In this document: piece after piece, positions 30,359 through 42,823 of the stretch
Layout: each line of letters opens with the position of its first letter
Numbering within the stretch: the stretch's first letter is position 1
Assembly: GCA_028551475.1 (NCBI GenBank)
Contig: CM052362.1
Location: 17,094,021 to 17,158,020, forward strand
DNA length: 64,000 nucleotides
Source: Casuarina equisetifolia
Lineage: Eukaryota; Streptophyta; Magnoliopsida; Fagales; Casuarinaceae
Direction: 5' to 3'
Notes under the pieces: generated by a model
Databases searched by the model: none
Seen by the model: only the letters and a program-made list of their open reading frames with translations
What the model was told of the DNA's origin: nothing
Translations under genes and position numbers: made by a program

Positions 30359-33300
30359 ATGGCTTCCCTAACCACCCAACCATCAAAGAAGAACATGCGC
30401 AACAACAGAGGCTCCGAAAGTTCACTGCCGGGACGTAATTCCACTGGACAAACAGTTAAATTTGCGAGACGAACTTCAAGTGGACGATATGTTAGTCTGT
30501 CAAGAGAAGACATCGACATATCGGGAGAATTGTCGGGGGACTACATGAACTACACCGTGCACATGCCTCCGACGCCGGACAATCAACCCATGGATACATC
30601 TGTAGCGGCCAAGGCGGAGGAGCAATATGTTTCGAATTCTCTATTCACGGGGGGATTCAATAGCGTGACCCGCGCCCATCTCATGGACAAGGTGATCGAG
30701 TCGGAGGTAAGCCATCCTCAGATGGCTGGAGCCAAGGGATCTGCGTGTTCGATGCCTGCTTGTGATGGCAAGGTCATGAAGGATGAAAGGGGAGCTGATG
30801 TGATCCCTTGCGAGTGTAGGTATGTCCTATTATTTAGTACTTAAACCAAGAAATCTCAAACTTTCAATGCATATATGATAGACCTTTTACGATAGACTGC
30901 CGACTAGGAATTCACTAACTTAAAAATGGACTTGAAACGTGTTGGCTAGGTTCAAAATTTGTAGGGATTGCTACATGGATGCCCAAAAAGGAAGTAGTCT
31001 ATGCCCAGGTTGCAAGGAGCCATACAAAATGGATGACTATGAAGACGACCCACAAGATTATTCCAAAGGAACGCTGCAATTGCCAGCACCCGATGGCTCT
31101 AAAGGGGATCCTAAAAATATGTCGATGATGAAGAGGAACCAAGGCGGAGAATTCGATCATAACAGGTGGTTGTTCGAGACAAAAGGTACCTATGGCGTTG
31201 GAAATGCGTATTGGCCTCAAGATGACATCTATGATGACGAAGACGATGAGGGATTCAAGGGGGGAATTATGGACGGAGCGGATAAGCCTTGGAAGCCCCT
31301 AAGTCGGAAAATACCAATTCCGGCGGCAGTCATTAGTCCTTACAGGTTAGTTAATGTTCGCCCTTACACACTTTACTTTGATTGCTTTTGTTTGAAGAAG
31401 AAGACACATTTTCCATGCACGCGATTATGGCGATACAAATGCCGAGTGACGGAGTGTTTAAAATTACGTGCCCAGGTTGCTGGTCCTTATTCGGCTGGTG
31501 GTGCTTTGCTTTTTCTTGCAATGGAGATTGACGAATCCAAACGAGGAGGCAGTGTGGTTGTGGCTCATGTCAGTTGTGTGCGAGACGTGGTTCGCCTTCT
31601 CTTGGCTTCTCGATCAGATTCCTAAGCTCTGCCCCATCAACCGTTCTACCGATCTTGAAGTCCTTCATGACAAGTTTGACCTGCCGTCACCGTCCAATCC
31701 CACCGGCCGCTCTGACCTTCCTGGCGTTGACCTATTTGTGTCCACAGCTGATCCTGAGAAAGAACCACCACTTGTCACTGCCTGCACCATTCTTTCCATC
31801 CTAAGCGTTGATTACCCTGTGGAAAAGCTTGCCTGCTACGTTTCCGATGATGGAGGCGCCCTCCTCACCTTCGAGGCAATGGCCGAGGCTGCAAGCTTTG
31901 CTGATTTATGGGTTCCATTTTGTCGAAAGCATGATATTGAGCCAAGGAATCCAGAGACTTACTTCAGCTTAAAAGTTGATCCAACCAAGAACAAAAGCAG
32001 ATTGGATTTTGTGAAAGATAGGAGGAGGGTCAAGAGGGAGTTCGACGAGTTCAAGGTAAGGATAAATGGGCTTCCAGACTCGATAAGGAGGAGATCGGAA
32101 GCATTCAACGCAAGGGAGGAAATGAAGATGTTGAAGCACATGAGGGAGAGCGGAGCTGACCCTTCGGAGCCCATCAAAGTCCAAAAGGCCACATGGATGG
32201 CTGATGGCACCCACTGGCCTGGTACTTGGTCCGTCCCTTCTAGTGAACATGCCAAAGGAGACCATGCAGGAATTCTTCAGGTGCACCTTTTTGCTTGCTT
32301 ATATAACATTTTGTTATTATCTTAACACTATTTTTTTCATTTGAACCTACTTATTAAATAATTAAACAATGCCCAGGTGATGTTGAAGCCCCCTAGTAGC
32401 GATCCACTTATGGGAGGGGCAGACGAAAAGATCATAGACTTCTCTGATGTGGACAGACGCCTTCCCATGTTCGTCTATGTATCGCGTGAGAAACGGCCAG
32501 GCTACGATCATAATAAGAAAGCTGGTGCTATGAACGCACTAGTAAGAGCTTCGGCTATCCTCTCCAATGGCCCATTCATTCTCAACCTTGACTGTGACCA
32601 CTACATCTACAACTGCAAAGCCGTTCGTGAAGGAATGTGCTTCATGATGGACCGTGGAGGCGAGAACATTTGCTACATCCAATTCCCACAGAGATTCGAA
32701 GGCATCGATCCCTCCGACCGATATGCCAACAACAATACCGTGTTCTTTGACGGCAACATGCGTGCCCTTGACGGTGTACAGGTAGTTTCACCTGGGACAA
32801 AACACTTGAATTTGCTAGTTCTGGTAAGAAGTTTGAAATTTGTTAAGAATTTCGTAGGAACGTATTTATGACTTTGCAGGGTCCAGTTTATGTCGGAACC
32901 GGGTGTATGTTTAGGAGGTTTGCGTTGTATGGTTTCGATCCACCACAACCCAAAGACGTTTCGGAGAGTGCTGAAACAGAGATGCAAGTCTTGAAGCCTA
33001 GCGACTTTGATCCTGATCTTGATGTGAATAGACTGCCCAAGCGTTTTGGAAACTCCACAATGCTGGCAGAGTCCATACCCATAGCTGAGTACCAAGGCCG
33101 CCCGCTAGCCGATCATTCTGCAATCAAGTATGGACGCACTCCTGGTATTCTGAGGACACCACGTGATCCTCTTGACGGCACAAGGGTTGCTGAGGCCGTC
33201 TCTGTCATCTCTTGCTGGTATGTTTCGATCATAATCATGTTTCATTAAATAACATGATATGTATCTTGTTCAAGTATAAGCTTTCAACGTTTAATGATAG

Positions 33301-34264
33301 GTACGAGGATAAGACTGAATGGGGAGACCGGGTGGGATGGATTTATGGATCAGTCACTGAAGATGTGGTAACAGGCTACCGAATGCACAACCGTGGGTGG
33401 AGCTCAGTCTACTGCATCACCAAGCGTGATGCATTTCGAGGGTCAGCCCCAATCAACCTTACTGATAGGCTCCACCAAGTGCTCCGCTGGGCCACAGGCT
33501 CCGTTGAGATTTTCTTTTCTCGGAACAATCCCTTGCTGGGTTCGAAGCGCCTTATGTTTCTCCAACGTATGGCTTACCTTAATGTTGGCGTCTATCCTTT
33601 CACCTCCGTCTTCCTTATTGTCTACTGCTTCCTTCCTGCACTCTCACTCATCTCTGGTCACTTCATTGTGCAAACGCTAAGCGTGTCATTCTTGATCTAC
33701 CTGCTAATCATAACAATATGCCTCATCGCGCTCGCCATCCTGGAGGTAAAATGGTCTGGTATATCATTGGAGGAGTGGTGGAGGAACGAACAGTTTTGGC
33801 TCATCTCTGGAACCAGCGCTCACTTGGCTGCTGTGGTGCAAGGGCTACTCAAAGTGATTGCAGGGATTGAAATATCCTTCACTTTGACTTCCAAGTCGGC
33901 AGGAGAGGATATTGACGACATTTATGCAGACTTGTACCTTGTGAAGTGGACTTCATTGATGATTCCACCAATTGTTATTGCAATGGTGAACATAATCGCC
34001 ATTGCCATCGCATTCTCAAGGACGATTTACAGTACGGTCCCTCAATGGAGTAAGTTAGTTGGTGGAGCATTCTTTAGCTTCTGGGTGTTGGCACATTTGT
34101 ACCCCTTCGCCAAAGGTTTGATGGGCAGGAGAGGGAAGACACCTACAATTGTATTTGTTTGGTCAGGTCTCATTGCAATCACACTGTCCTTGCTTTGGGT
34201 CTCTGTTAGCCCACCTAAGGCAAGTACATCAGATACTCCAGGTGGAGGGTTTCAGTTCCCTTGA
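30359..34264 (+). CDS. CSLD4: Cellulose synthase-like protein D (CSLD1/CSLD4 clade)
   Basis: Processive GT2 beta-glycan synthase of the CSLD family, needed for tip-growing cells such as pollen tubes (CSLD1/4) and root hairs (CSLD3). Six exons: 30359-30819, 30950-31345, 31476-32280, 32377-32781, 32880-33217 and 33301-34264, joining to 1122 aa. The N-terminus has [31 protein letters not shown] and [14 protein letters not shown], followed by a RING-like zinc domain ([32 protein letters not shown]). Two membrane spans precede the catalytic region, which shows [13 protein letters not shown] (first Asp), LDCDHYIYN (DxD), SVTEDVVTG (TED) and QVLRW (QxxRW). Six C-terminal membrane spans and the hallmark end GGGFQFP follow. 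The acidic linker and overall length agree with CSLD1/CSLD4 rather than CSLD5. The whole frame is intact. Confidence 0.96.
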
Positions 34265-34345
34265 AGAGAAAATGATGATCTTTTGCCCTCTGGACTACAG
34301 AGTTACAACTGGGGACAAGAAACTACATGCGTTACTGCCTGTGCT

Positions 34346-35850
34346 TGTAAATACTATGCAGGCAAGGGAGGAAAAGGCAATGAAACAATTTTTTTTTTTT
34401 AATTTATCCTGGTATATCATGGACTTCCTCAACTATAAGAGAGAGTATCTCAGTTGAAGTGTATCTCCCAACGCTGATGTATGGAGGTTTTGTAGTATTA
34501 TAGAAAGTAGGCTACAATTGATTCGGATCATCACAACACAATTCTATAGTTTGAAAAGATACGTGGAAGCTTTTCACATCTCTTTCTAATTTGGTTCTGT
34601 TTTGAGTTTTATTATCTCCCTCTGTTTTGGGGCGTACCTTCCAGGATGTTTTTATGTTAGACTTATGCTTCAACATGCCCTTTCTAGCTCAACGATAAGA
34701 TGCTGAGTTGAGCTTGGGCCACAAAGCTGGAAAATAGCGGAAAATGATAGGCTTAGTGAACACATCCAAGATTTGTTCCATTCTAGAACTCGATCTTTTC
34801 CGGCTAAAACTTGGTCTCTTTCACTTGCAGTTGTTTGGAGTTTTGTCATTCTATTTTGTTTGGGGCATATCTTCTAGGCTGTTGGTATATGTGGTTCCCG
34901 CTTCAACATCACCGAATCTTTGCAATTAATCATCTTGAAACCTACACATATGTGTTCTTTCCAAATGAACAAGAAAAGGAAGAAGGAGATATATTCCTTG
35001 CCATATCGATGTTTCTATGAGTTATCATGCATTGTTTGATAGTTAATTAAGCAAAATTGCGAGACAATAATGCTGAAATTTTGATGTTGATGGGCCCTAT
35101 TTCTTGCTTTCTATTCTATCATGGGCTCATCCGTGTAGGCCCGAATTTGTTTCATATTTGAATTGTAAAGCACTATTTATTCGTTAAGCAATTGTGGATA
35201 GAAAATCACACTTTCCAATTTCCTCAATGTGTAACTACTATGCATGCAAGGGAGGAAAAGGCAATGAACCATTTTTTTTTTCTAATTTATCCTGGTATAT
35301 CATGGACTTCCTCGACTATAAGAGAGTATCTCAGTTGAAGCGTAACTCCCCACGCTGATGTATGGAGGTTTTGTAGTATTATAGAAAGTAGACTGTTACA
35401 ATTGATTCGGATTATCACAACACAATTCTATAGTTTGAAAAGATACGTGAAAGCTTTTCACATCTCTTTGCAATTTGGTTCTTTTCTGAGTTTTGTTATT
35501 TCCCTCTATTTTGGGGGCGTGTCTTCTAGGGTGTTTTTACTTTAGACTTGTGCTTCAACATGCCCCTTCTAGCTCAATGATAAGGTGCTCAATTGAGCTT
35601 GGGCCGTAAAGCTGGAAACAAGTAGAAAGTGATGGGCTTAGTGAAAATATCCAAAAATTGTTCTATCTGGCTTAAACTTGGTCTCTTTCACTTGCAATTG
35701 CTTTGGGGTTTTGCCATTCCGTTCTGTTCAGGGCTTATCTTCTAGGTTGTTGGTATATATGTGGTTCATGCTCCAACATTGCCTAATTTGTACAATTAAT
35801 CATCTTGAAACCTACATATATATGTTCTTTCCAAATAGACAGGAAACTAG
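34346..35850. repeat. ~630-bp direct duplication downstream of CSLD
   Basis: Copy 1 (34346-34980) begins about 80 bases after the CSLD stop codon, within its likely 3' UTR. Copy 2 (35229-35850) follows after 250 bases of unique sequence. Shared blocks include GCAAGGGAGGAAAAGGCAAT, TGATGTATGGAGGTTTTGTA and AATTAATCATCTTGAAACCT. Identity looks close to 90% by eye. I see no coding content, no inverted repeats and no LTR-type ends, so it is best described as a segmental duplication of the CSLD 3' flank. Confidence 0.85.
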
Positions 35851-35854
35851 AAGA

Positions 35855-37150
35855 GCAAGGCTAGAGTATTTAGGAAACTTGTATTTCTTACTTAATGTAA
35901 AAAAGTACAATAGGATCCTACTTATAATACAAGGACGATACTGTAAAAAGAAATCATTACAAAATAATGATAGAGATATTTTCCTATACAAGCTAATATA
36001 ACTCCTAAATATGCAATATTACAATCATTTAAATCATGGGAAGAATCTCCTAAATACATAGACAAAATTAACATGAATGAGGGCAATGATATTGCCAACA
36101 CTCCCTTTCAAGCTAGTGGCCAATATATATCAAAAACGTCAAGTTTGCTCAATAGATACACATGTTGCCTTTGATAGAGAGGTTTGGTGAAAATATTTGC
36201 AAGTTATTTAGTAGTTCTTTTTCCTCTTGTCTTGATTATGCTTTTTTGAATTTTTTTTTTGGTGAAATGATAGTTGATTTCAATGTGCTTCATTCTTTCA
36301 TGGACAACTAGGTTTGCTGCAAGTTTAAGAGTTGCATCATTATCATTAAACAAAATAGTAGGTCCCTTTACCCAAATTCCAAGATCATAGAGTAGACCTC
36401 ATATCTAAACTATCTCATAAACTATTTTTGCTATTGCTTGATATTCTAACTTGATTGATGATAACGAGACAATTAAGTACTTATTCATCTTCAATGATAA
36501 TAATGAGTTTCCTACTTTGATACAAAAGCTAGTAATGGATCTTCGATTCATGGGACATGTGGCATAATTCATGTTGTAGTAAGTAGTCAACTCCATGTTA
36601 CAATCTTTAAGGAGAAGAAATCCTAAACCCAAACATCCCTTTAAATACTTTACGATTTCCAAAGCAACATCCATATGGGATTATTTTTGGATCATGCATA
36701 AATTGGCTAAGTATTTGCATTGTGTAGCAAATATTAGGTCTAGTCATGGTGAATAAATAAGCTTTCCAATGAGTCTTTGATAACTTGATGGATCATTAAG
36801 TAAATGATTTGCCTCTAGAGGTGATACTTCAACATTATATTTTGTTGTTATTAGTTTCATATTTTGTTCAATTGGGATGATAGTTGGCTTGCATCTTGAT
36901 AAACCAGTCTTTGAAATGATTTTAAGAACAAACTTGTGTTAACTAAGGCAAATCCCCTTTTTCAACTAAGCAATCTCAATACTTAGAAAATACTTGGGTG
37001 GACCAAAGTCCTTGGTGTAAAAGGGGGAGTGCACGTATTTGTTAAAGTCTACAATGGTTTGGGCATGGTTCCCCATAATAAGGATGTCATCAACATAGAT
37101 TAATGGATAAATAGCCCAAGTACCTGGAATCCATGTGAATAAGGCATAGT
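35855..37150 (-). mobile_element. Copia-type retrotransposon, 3' portion (minus strand)
   Basis: Read on the minus strand, this is the distal half of a Ty1/copia pol gene with an LTR-like end. The RT active-site context reads as a Y-V-D-D-I-type motif near 37095-37110. A stretch at 36720-36960 matches the region between RT and RNase H (DPSSYQRLIGKLIYS, then TRPNICYTMQILSQFMH). An RNase H piece lies at 36405-36674. The left end, 35855-36106, looks like the 3' LTR beginning TGTTGGCAATATC on the minus strand. Many frameshifts and stops make it a relic. The element is cut at 37150 by an Athila-like insertion and resumes at 44322. Confidence 0.75.
36405..36674 (-). pseudogene. Copia RNase H domain relic
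   Basis: An 89-residue frame matching copia RNase H. It opens with ALEIVKYLKGCLGLGFLL (the segment after RT). It continues with NYATCPMNRRSITSFCIKVG, equivalent to the family D-W-A-x-C-x-x-x-R-R-S motif with the first Asp lost. It ends with VSLSSIKLEYQAIA, the S-R-S-S-x-E-A-E-Y-type motif. Loss of catalytic residues shows it is inactive. Confidence 0.8.
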
Positions 37151-38623
37151 TTATAATTGTATTTTTATAGAGATATTTTGACTATTTTAGGCAATATATA
37201 ATGTAGTGTTCATAAGGCAATATTGTGATATTCTTATAATTATTCATATTCTCCTTGTTTGTGTAGCAAAAAATAGGATGTTAAGAAGAAAAGGAAAATG
37301 AGGGAGAAAGAGGAAAAAAGAAAAAAGAAAATCATGAAAAAAAGAAGAAGAAAAGGACCCATGCATAAGACAAAAGAGAAGAACCCATCTACAAAAAGAG
37401 GGGGGTTTATGTAGGAGAGAGATGTGGCACGACCAAGAGAAAGACGAAGGGGTTGTGTGACATAAACTGAGGAGAAATGGGAAGATCTTCATCGCCGTGA
37501 TCAATCCTTATTTCAGGTAGATTTGTCACCATTTTCCAATAGTGAAGGACACTGAATGCCATCTAGGTTCCTTTCTAGTGAGTTTTTGGTAGATCTATGC
37601 AATTTTCTAGCATATTTGCATTCTAGGCTTCTTTCCAATGAGCTAGATTTGTGTAGAACACAGATTTGACAATTTTGTACAAAACACATTGTGGTGCATG
37701 ACAATGCGTGGCGTCAACATGTGGTGGTGTGTGTACTATATCTCTTGCTTTAGGCAATTTCTAATTTTGCTATGATTTGTGAAAGTCATGCAAAGATTTC
37801 TTGAAAGAAGACAATGTGGTGATAGCTTTCTTGTTTTTCATTTAAGATGTTTTGTTCAATTTCTATCAATGTTCTTGTTTATTACTACATTATGTTTTAA
37901 TTTTCTTGTAACTTAATTGTGATGGTATGAATTGCATGGTTTCTATGTTTTGTAATAAATGATATCTATGTGAGTTATGTGTTATTATGTTTAATATTTT
38001 TAGGTGGTTATTTACCACTTAAATGATCTGATTTGTACATTTGAAACTAAAAGAAGATAATATGAAATTGCTTCTTATAATATATAACCATGAATTAAAT
38101 ATGGATAGACATATACTATATTATTTATATAGCATTTGGTGATAAGGTGGTTGAAAGATTTATTGTAAATTGGAAACATTCATAGATCCTAATGCACTTT
38201 GCTTATTTCAATTTATATAAAGATATAATAAATTAATAAACTGAGTAGATTTGCCATACCTAAACATAGGATAGTAAATAAATTAGAAAGTTTTACCATT
38301 ACATTGGTATTATTATTTTTATAAGCATAAACCATTGAAATTTATATTTAATAGTTATGGTAAAATTGGATGCTCTAACCTATTTTTTATATTGAACTAC
38401 TCATTTAAATTTAGTTTTTTTGTCATGAATTTAAATTTAATTGTTTTACAGAATATCAATTTTAATCTATGCTCAATCATTTTGATTTGTTATAAACTCT
38501 AGGGATGATTCATCTTTAGTATTTAGTTAGTTTAGTATTCACCAATATCTATGGGACAATACTTTTTTCATTATTATATTACTTGTTCGACATATTCACT
38601 TGCATTTAAAAAATCACCAAACA
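37151..38623 (+). repeat. 5' LTR of old Athila-like element
   Basis: 1473 bp. It begins TTATAATTG (decayed from the family start TGATAA) and ends ATCACCAAACA. It carries a purine-rich block at about 37268-37480 that follows TTTGTGTAGCAAAA. Confidence 0.85.
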
Positions 38624-38629
38624 TGTTTT

Positions 38630-40700
38630 TGGTGCCATTATCAATAATTTTTTGTTTATGGCTAATTAATATTAATGCTAAGTAGCTTTTTAGTTTACTC
38701 TAGATTTTTTTTTTGTTCCAGAGAGAAACTTTCTTTGTTAAGTTACTACTATTGAAGGATTAAGCTACAAGGATGGAGGGAAATGATGATCTATGCAGTC
38801 ATTTGAAATATTATGTTGCGGCAATAGTTTAAGGCATTATATCAAGTATTAAAAAGCCTATGATTCAAGTTAATAACTTTAAGATCAAACCAACACTAAT
38901 TCATATGCTTAACACTTAATTCAATTTAATGAGTAATCAAATGATGATTTAAATGCCCACATTGATGCATTTCTTGAAATTTATGACACAATTAAGTACA
39001 ATGGAGTCACAAATGATGTTTTAGGTTAAGATTATTTTCATTTTCTCTTAGAAATAAAGCTAAAAGTTGGCTTTCTTATCTTCTTGCAAGATCGACCACT
39101 ACATGAGATGATTTAGCCTAGAAATTTCTTGGTAAGTTCTTTTCTCTTCTAAAATATGCAAAAATGCGTAACAATGTTTTTACTTTTGCACAAATGGACA
39201 ATAAATCATTGTATGAAGCTTGGAAAAAATTCAGGGAACTTATGAGGAGGTGTCCACATCATGGACTACCTATATAGTTATAGGTACAAATTTTTTATAA
39301 TGAGTCTAGTACAAATCTCCATCTTATGATTAATGCAATTGCATGAGGGACCATGAATGATAAAGCATCGAAAGAGGCATATAACCTTTTAGTAGAAATT
39401 ATATCTAATAGTTATTAGCAGCCTACTGAGAAGCTACTAGTACTTAAGGCTAGCAAAGTGCATGAAGTGGATGCTTTCATTACAATTTGAAGCACTCCAC
39501 AAAAAGATAGATAACCTAAGTCTTTAGTCATGAAAATTTAAAACATGACATCTAATCTTTGTAGTGGAAGACATGTAAGCATAGAATGTCAGATAGGTAA
39601 CCTTTTTGTACAATATAGCAAAAATGTTAATTTAGTTAGGAATTTGATAGGTCACAAAAGGATCCTAACTTTAATACTTACAATCCAAGATTACATAATC
39701 ATCCAATTTTTTCATAAAGTAACCCAAATGCAATGAGGCCACCACCAACATTCAAGCAAATAAAAGAGACAAAGCTTAATTTAGAGGATATAGTCACCAA
39801 GCTGGCCAATACCACATATAGCTTCATCAAAAGCATAGAAGTGAGATCTTAGAATCAAGAAGCTTCAATTAGAAATTTGGAATGCAAATGGATTAGTTGG
39901 TCAATATGATCTTAAGGAGACAACGAGGTTCTTTGCCTAGTAACACAAAGAAAAACCCTATAGAAAATGCAAAGATGATAACCCTAAGAAATGGTAAATG
40001 AGTGGGAAAAGATGATGTTGAGAATGAGATTTCCAAAGACAAGGACAAAGATGTCATCACACAACCTAAAAAGGCACCTAAAAGCAAAAGTTTTCTAGAT
40101 AATCCTAAGCCTTATGTGTCTTCAATTCTATTTTCTTAGAGATTCCAACAACACGAACTAGCTAAGTAGTTCTCCAAAATTTTTAATGTATTTAGAAAAT
40201 TGCATATTAATATTCATTTTGCATATTCTTTAGCTCAAATGCCTAACTATGCAAAATTTTTTAAGGAGATATTGAAAAACAAAAACAAATTGGAAAAGTA
40301 TGGGATTGTGAAGTTAACTAAAGAGTGTTCATCCATCTTGCAAAACAAACTACCTTTAAAATTAAAAAATCCAATGAGTTTTAGTATTCCTTTAACTATT
40401 AGAGATTCTTACTTTGAAAAGGTATTGTGCAATTTAGGTGCAAATATTAATTTGATGCCTTTTTTAGTTTTTAGGAAATTATGAATGGGTAAAGTAAAAC
40501 CAACCATAATGTCACTTTAATTGGCTAATTGATCAATCAAATATCCTAGAGGTATTGTGGAAGATGTATTGGAAAAAATTGATAAGTTTATCTTTCCTAT
40601 ATATTTCATAGTTCTTGACATAGAAGAAGGTTTTAAGATGCCACTTATCTTAGGTTGACTTTTTTAACAATAGGAAGAACTCTTATTGATATACAACAAG
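38630..40700 (+). pseudogene. Athila-type gag and protease relics
   Basis: Heavily mutated coding remnants. Gag-like pieces run from about 38760 to 39760. They keep blocks equivalent to NPNAHINAFLEIYDMIKYNG and the nucleocapsid-like GGRHVSIECQ segment (39560 region). The protease region is at 40200-40690 and includes DSYFEKVLCNLGANINLMPF, where the family active site D-L-G-A has become N-L-G-A. Frameshifts and stops occur throughout. No RT, RNase H or integrase follows. Confidence 0.75.
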
Positions 40701-42823
40701 GGAATTCATTCTAAGAGTACAAGATGAATATGCCATCTTTAATGTGTTTACATTAATGAGATACCCTTCGATGATGCTTCTTATTTTAGAATTAAGATAG
40801 TTGACAAGTTAGTGGACAAGATTTTTCCAAAAAAAAGTTTTCAAAGATCCATTTAAAGCTTGTTTGGTTTAACCAAAAGACAAAGAAAGTGAAAATGAAG
40901 AGATACAGGAGCATGCGAATCTCATGAAGGCAAATCCATAATATTCAAGGCATGAGGCAATAAAGTTTAAGGGGTTAGGAAAGTAAACAAAAAAGCCTAC
41001 ACCACCAATTGAAGAGCCTTCAACTTTTGAATTCAAACCTTTACCAACTCACTTGAAATATGCTTATTTAGATGGAGTTTCTTCTTTGCCAATAATTACA
41101 TCTTCTTCGTAGACAAAATTGGTGGGGTTTCATCCCTCATAAATGATAACATCTAAGATAGTTTGGTTGATAACTAGAAAAAAAAAAGCTTTTATTAAGA
41201 GGCAACCTAAGCATTTTGTTGGTCTTTTCATTGAAAATTTTGTCACCACATTTTCATTACGACTCCACATTAACATAGCCTACAATAAGTGGAGTTTTCC
41301 TATTCCTTCTTTGCCTTTGCTTTCTTTTCCTTTTGTATTAAGGACATTACTTCATTCAAGTTTGAGGGTGCAAGGTGAAACTTTATTGTGTTAAAGATGT
41401 TGTTTGGTGTTGGAAGTATGTTTTAAGCTGGAAATTCTATCATGTGTGGGAAGTTTGTATTATATTAGAGATATTTGTTTTTGGGGGTTAGATCATGATT
41501 GCCATGATTGGATCACTCATTGTGAATTCTTAGTAATTCTTCGGGAGATATGGATTTTGTTTAAACTTGAAATTGTGGTGTGAGTTAAGTATGATTCTAA
41601 TTATGTTGGCCCACTTATAAAGCACTAAGAGTCTATATTTTTTTGAAATTGTATGCATCTCTAAAGAACATTCATGTAAAGTATATGATTTTCTTAAATA
41701 TCATTCAAATATTAAAATTTGTTTAATTTTTTGTTAAGGTGAAATCCTAGGCTGTATCTAATTAAAAAAAAAATTTAGGTCATCTTTGGATTAATTGAGC
41801 CTTTCAAGCCAACCTTGTTTACATATTTCTAGTCACCCTATTGAGCCTTGATTCTTATCTTAATTTTTTTCTATTGAAACTCACATATATATCTTTTAGC
41901 CTTAACCAAATTATCTTATCTTCCTACGCCCATAAACAAGTTGATTTTTTATATACAAGTTTATTTGAGCATAAGAAAAGTTCAGAGGAAGGATAAAGCA
42001 TAGGAAGAAATTGATTGCACTGATTGATTGAGGCATAGTATGTTGTTTATACAAATGAAAATGAAAATAAAAATTGAAAAAAAAAGACCATTTGCTTTAG
42101 AATGAAATCATCTTATCATTCTTTATTAGATACAAGCCATTCAATTGTCTAAAAAATAGGCCACTAAGCGTAGTAATTAAATACCATGGGCAAGATCAAA
42201 TAATGGTGGCCACACTTTTAGTGTTTTTGCTTCTACTTTATTGTTGTTAGTATGATTGTGGCTTGTACTAGTGTTAAAATTTGAGTGAAATTAAGCATTT
42301 TTTTAGGAAAAAAAAAAGAATGAGAAAAAGTGGTGGTAGAGAGATTGTTTGTGAGCAAAGAGGTGGAAAGTTACAAGAACTCTAATTTAATTCTAGAAAG
42401 CAATATGTTCATGGGTGATTTGAGCCTAAATGACTTTTACCTCTCCATTAGCCTAACCTTACACTACAAGCAAATGAAAGTCTTATTGATTCTTAGTTAA
42501 ATGATTAGCCTACATTAGTGGAGAAATGAAGGAAAAGCAAACCTATGAGATTTGGTCAAAGTATTTGAGATGTTGCAATGTTGTTTTATTTGGAGTACAC
42601 ATAACTGAAAAGATAAAAACTTACACACACACATACATGGTTCACATGGTTAAGAGTTTATCTTACCTTATGAACCAATTGGTATTTGGATGAAAGTTAT
42701 GCTTTTCTTTGAATTATTAAGTTAAGCACTTATGAGAGAATTTTAAAAAAAGGGTCTTGTCTTTAACATATGTTGTATATTGCTTTTGCTTTAGGACTAG
42801 CCAAATGTTAAGTTTAAGGGTCT
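40700..42823 (+). other. Non-coding 3' interior of old Athila-like element
   Basis: After a short region equivalent to 52650-53000 of the younger element, the sequence switches at about 41110 to the equivalent of 55290 onward. It then follows the younger element's long untranslated 3' interior to the polypurine tract. No open coding region is seen. Confidence 0.6.

Noticed and set aside
31959-33095. Minus-strand frames of 64-140 aa opposite CSLD
   Set aside because: Antisense shadows of conserved CSLD exons.
34346-35850. The duplicated CSLD flank as a pair of LTRs
   Set aside because: The copies have no TG..CA ends, no primer-binding site or polypurine tract between them, only 250 bp of interior and no target duplication.
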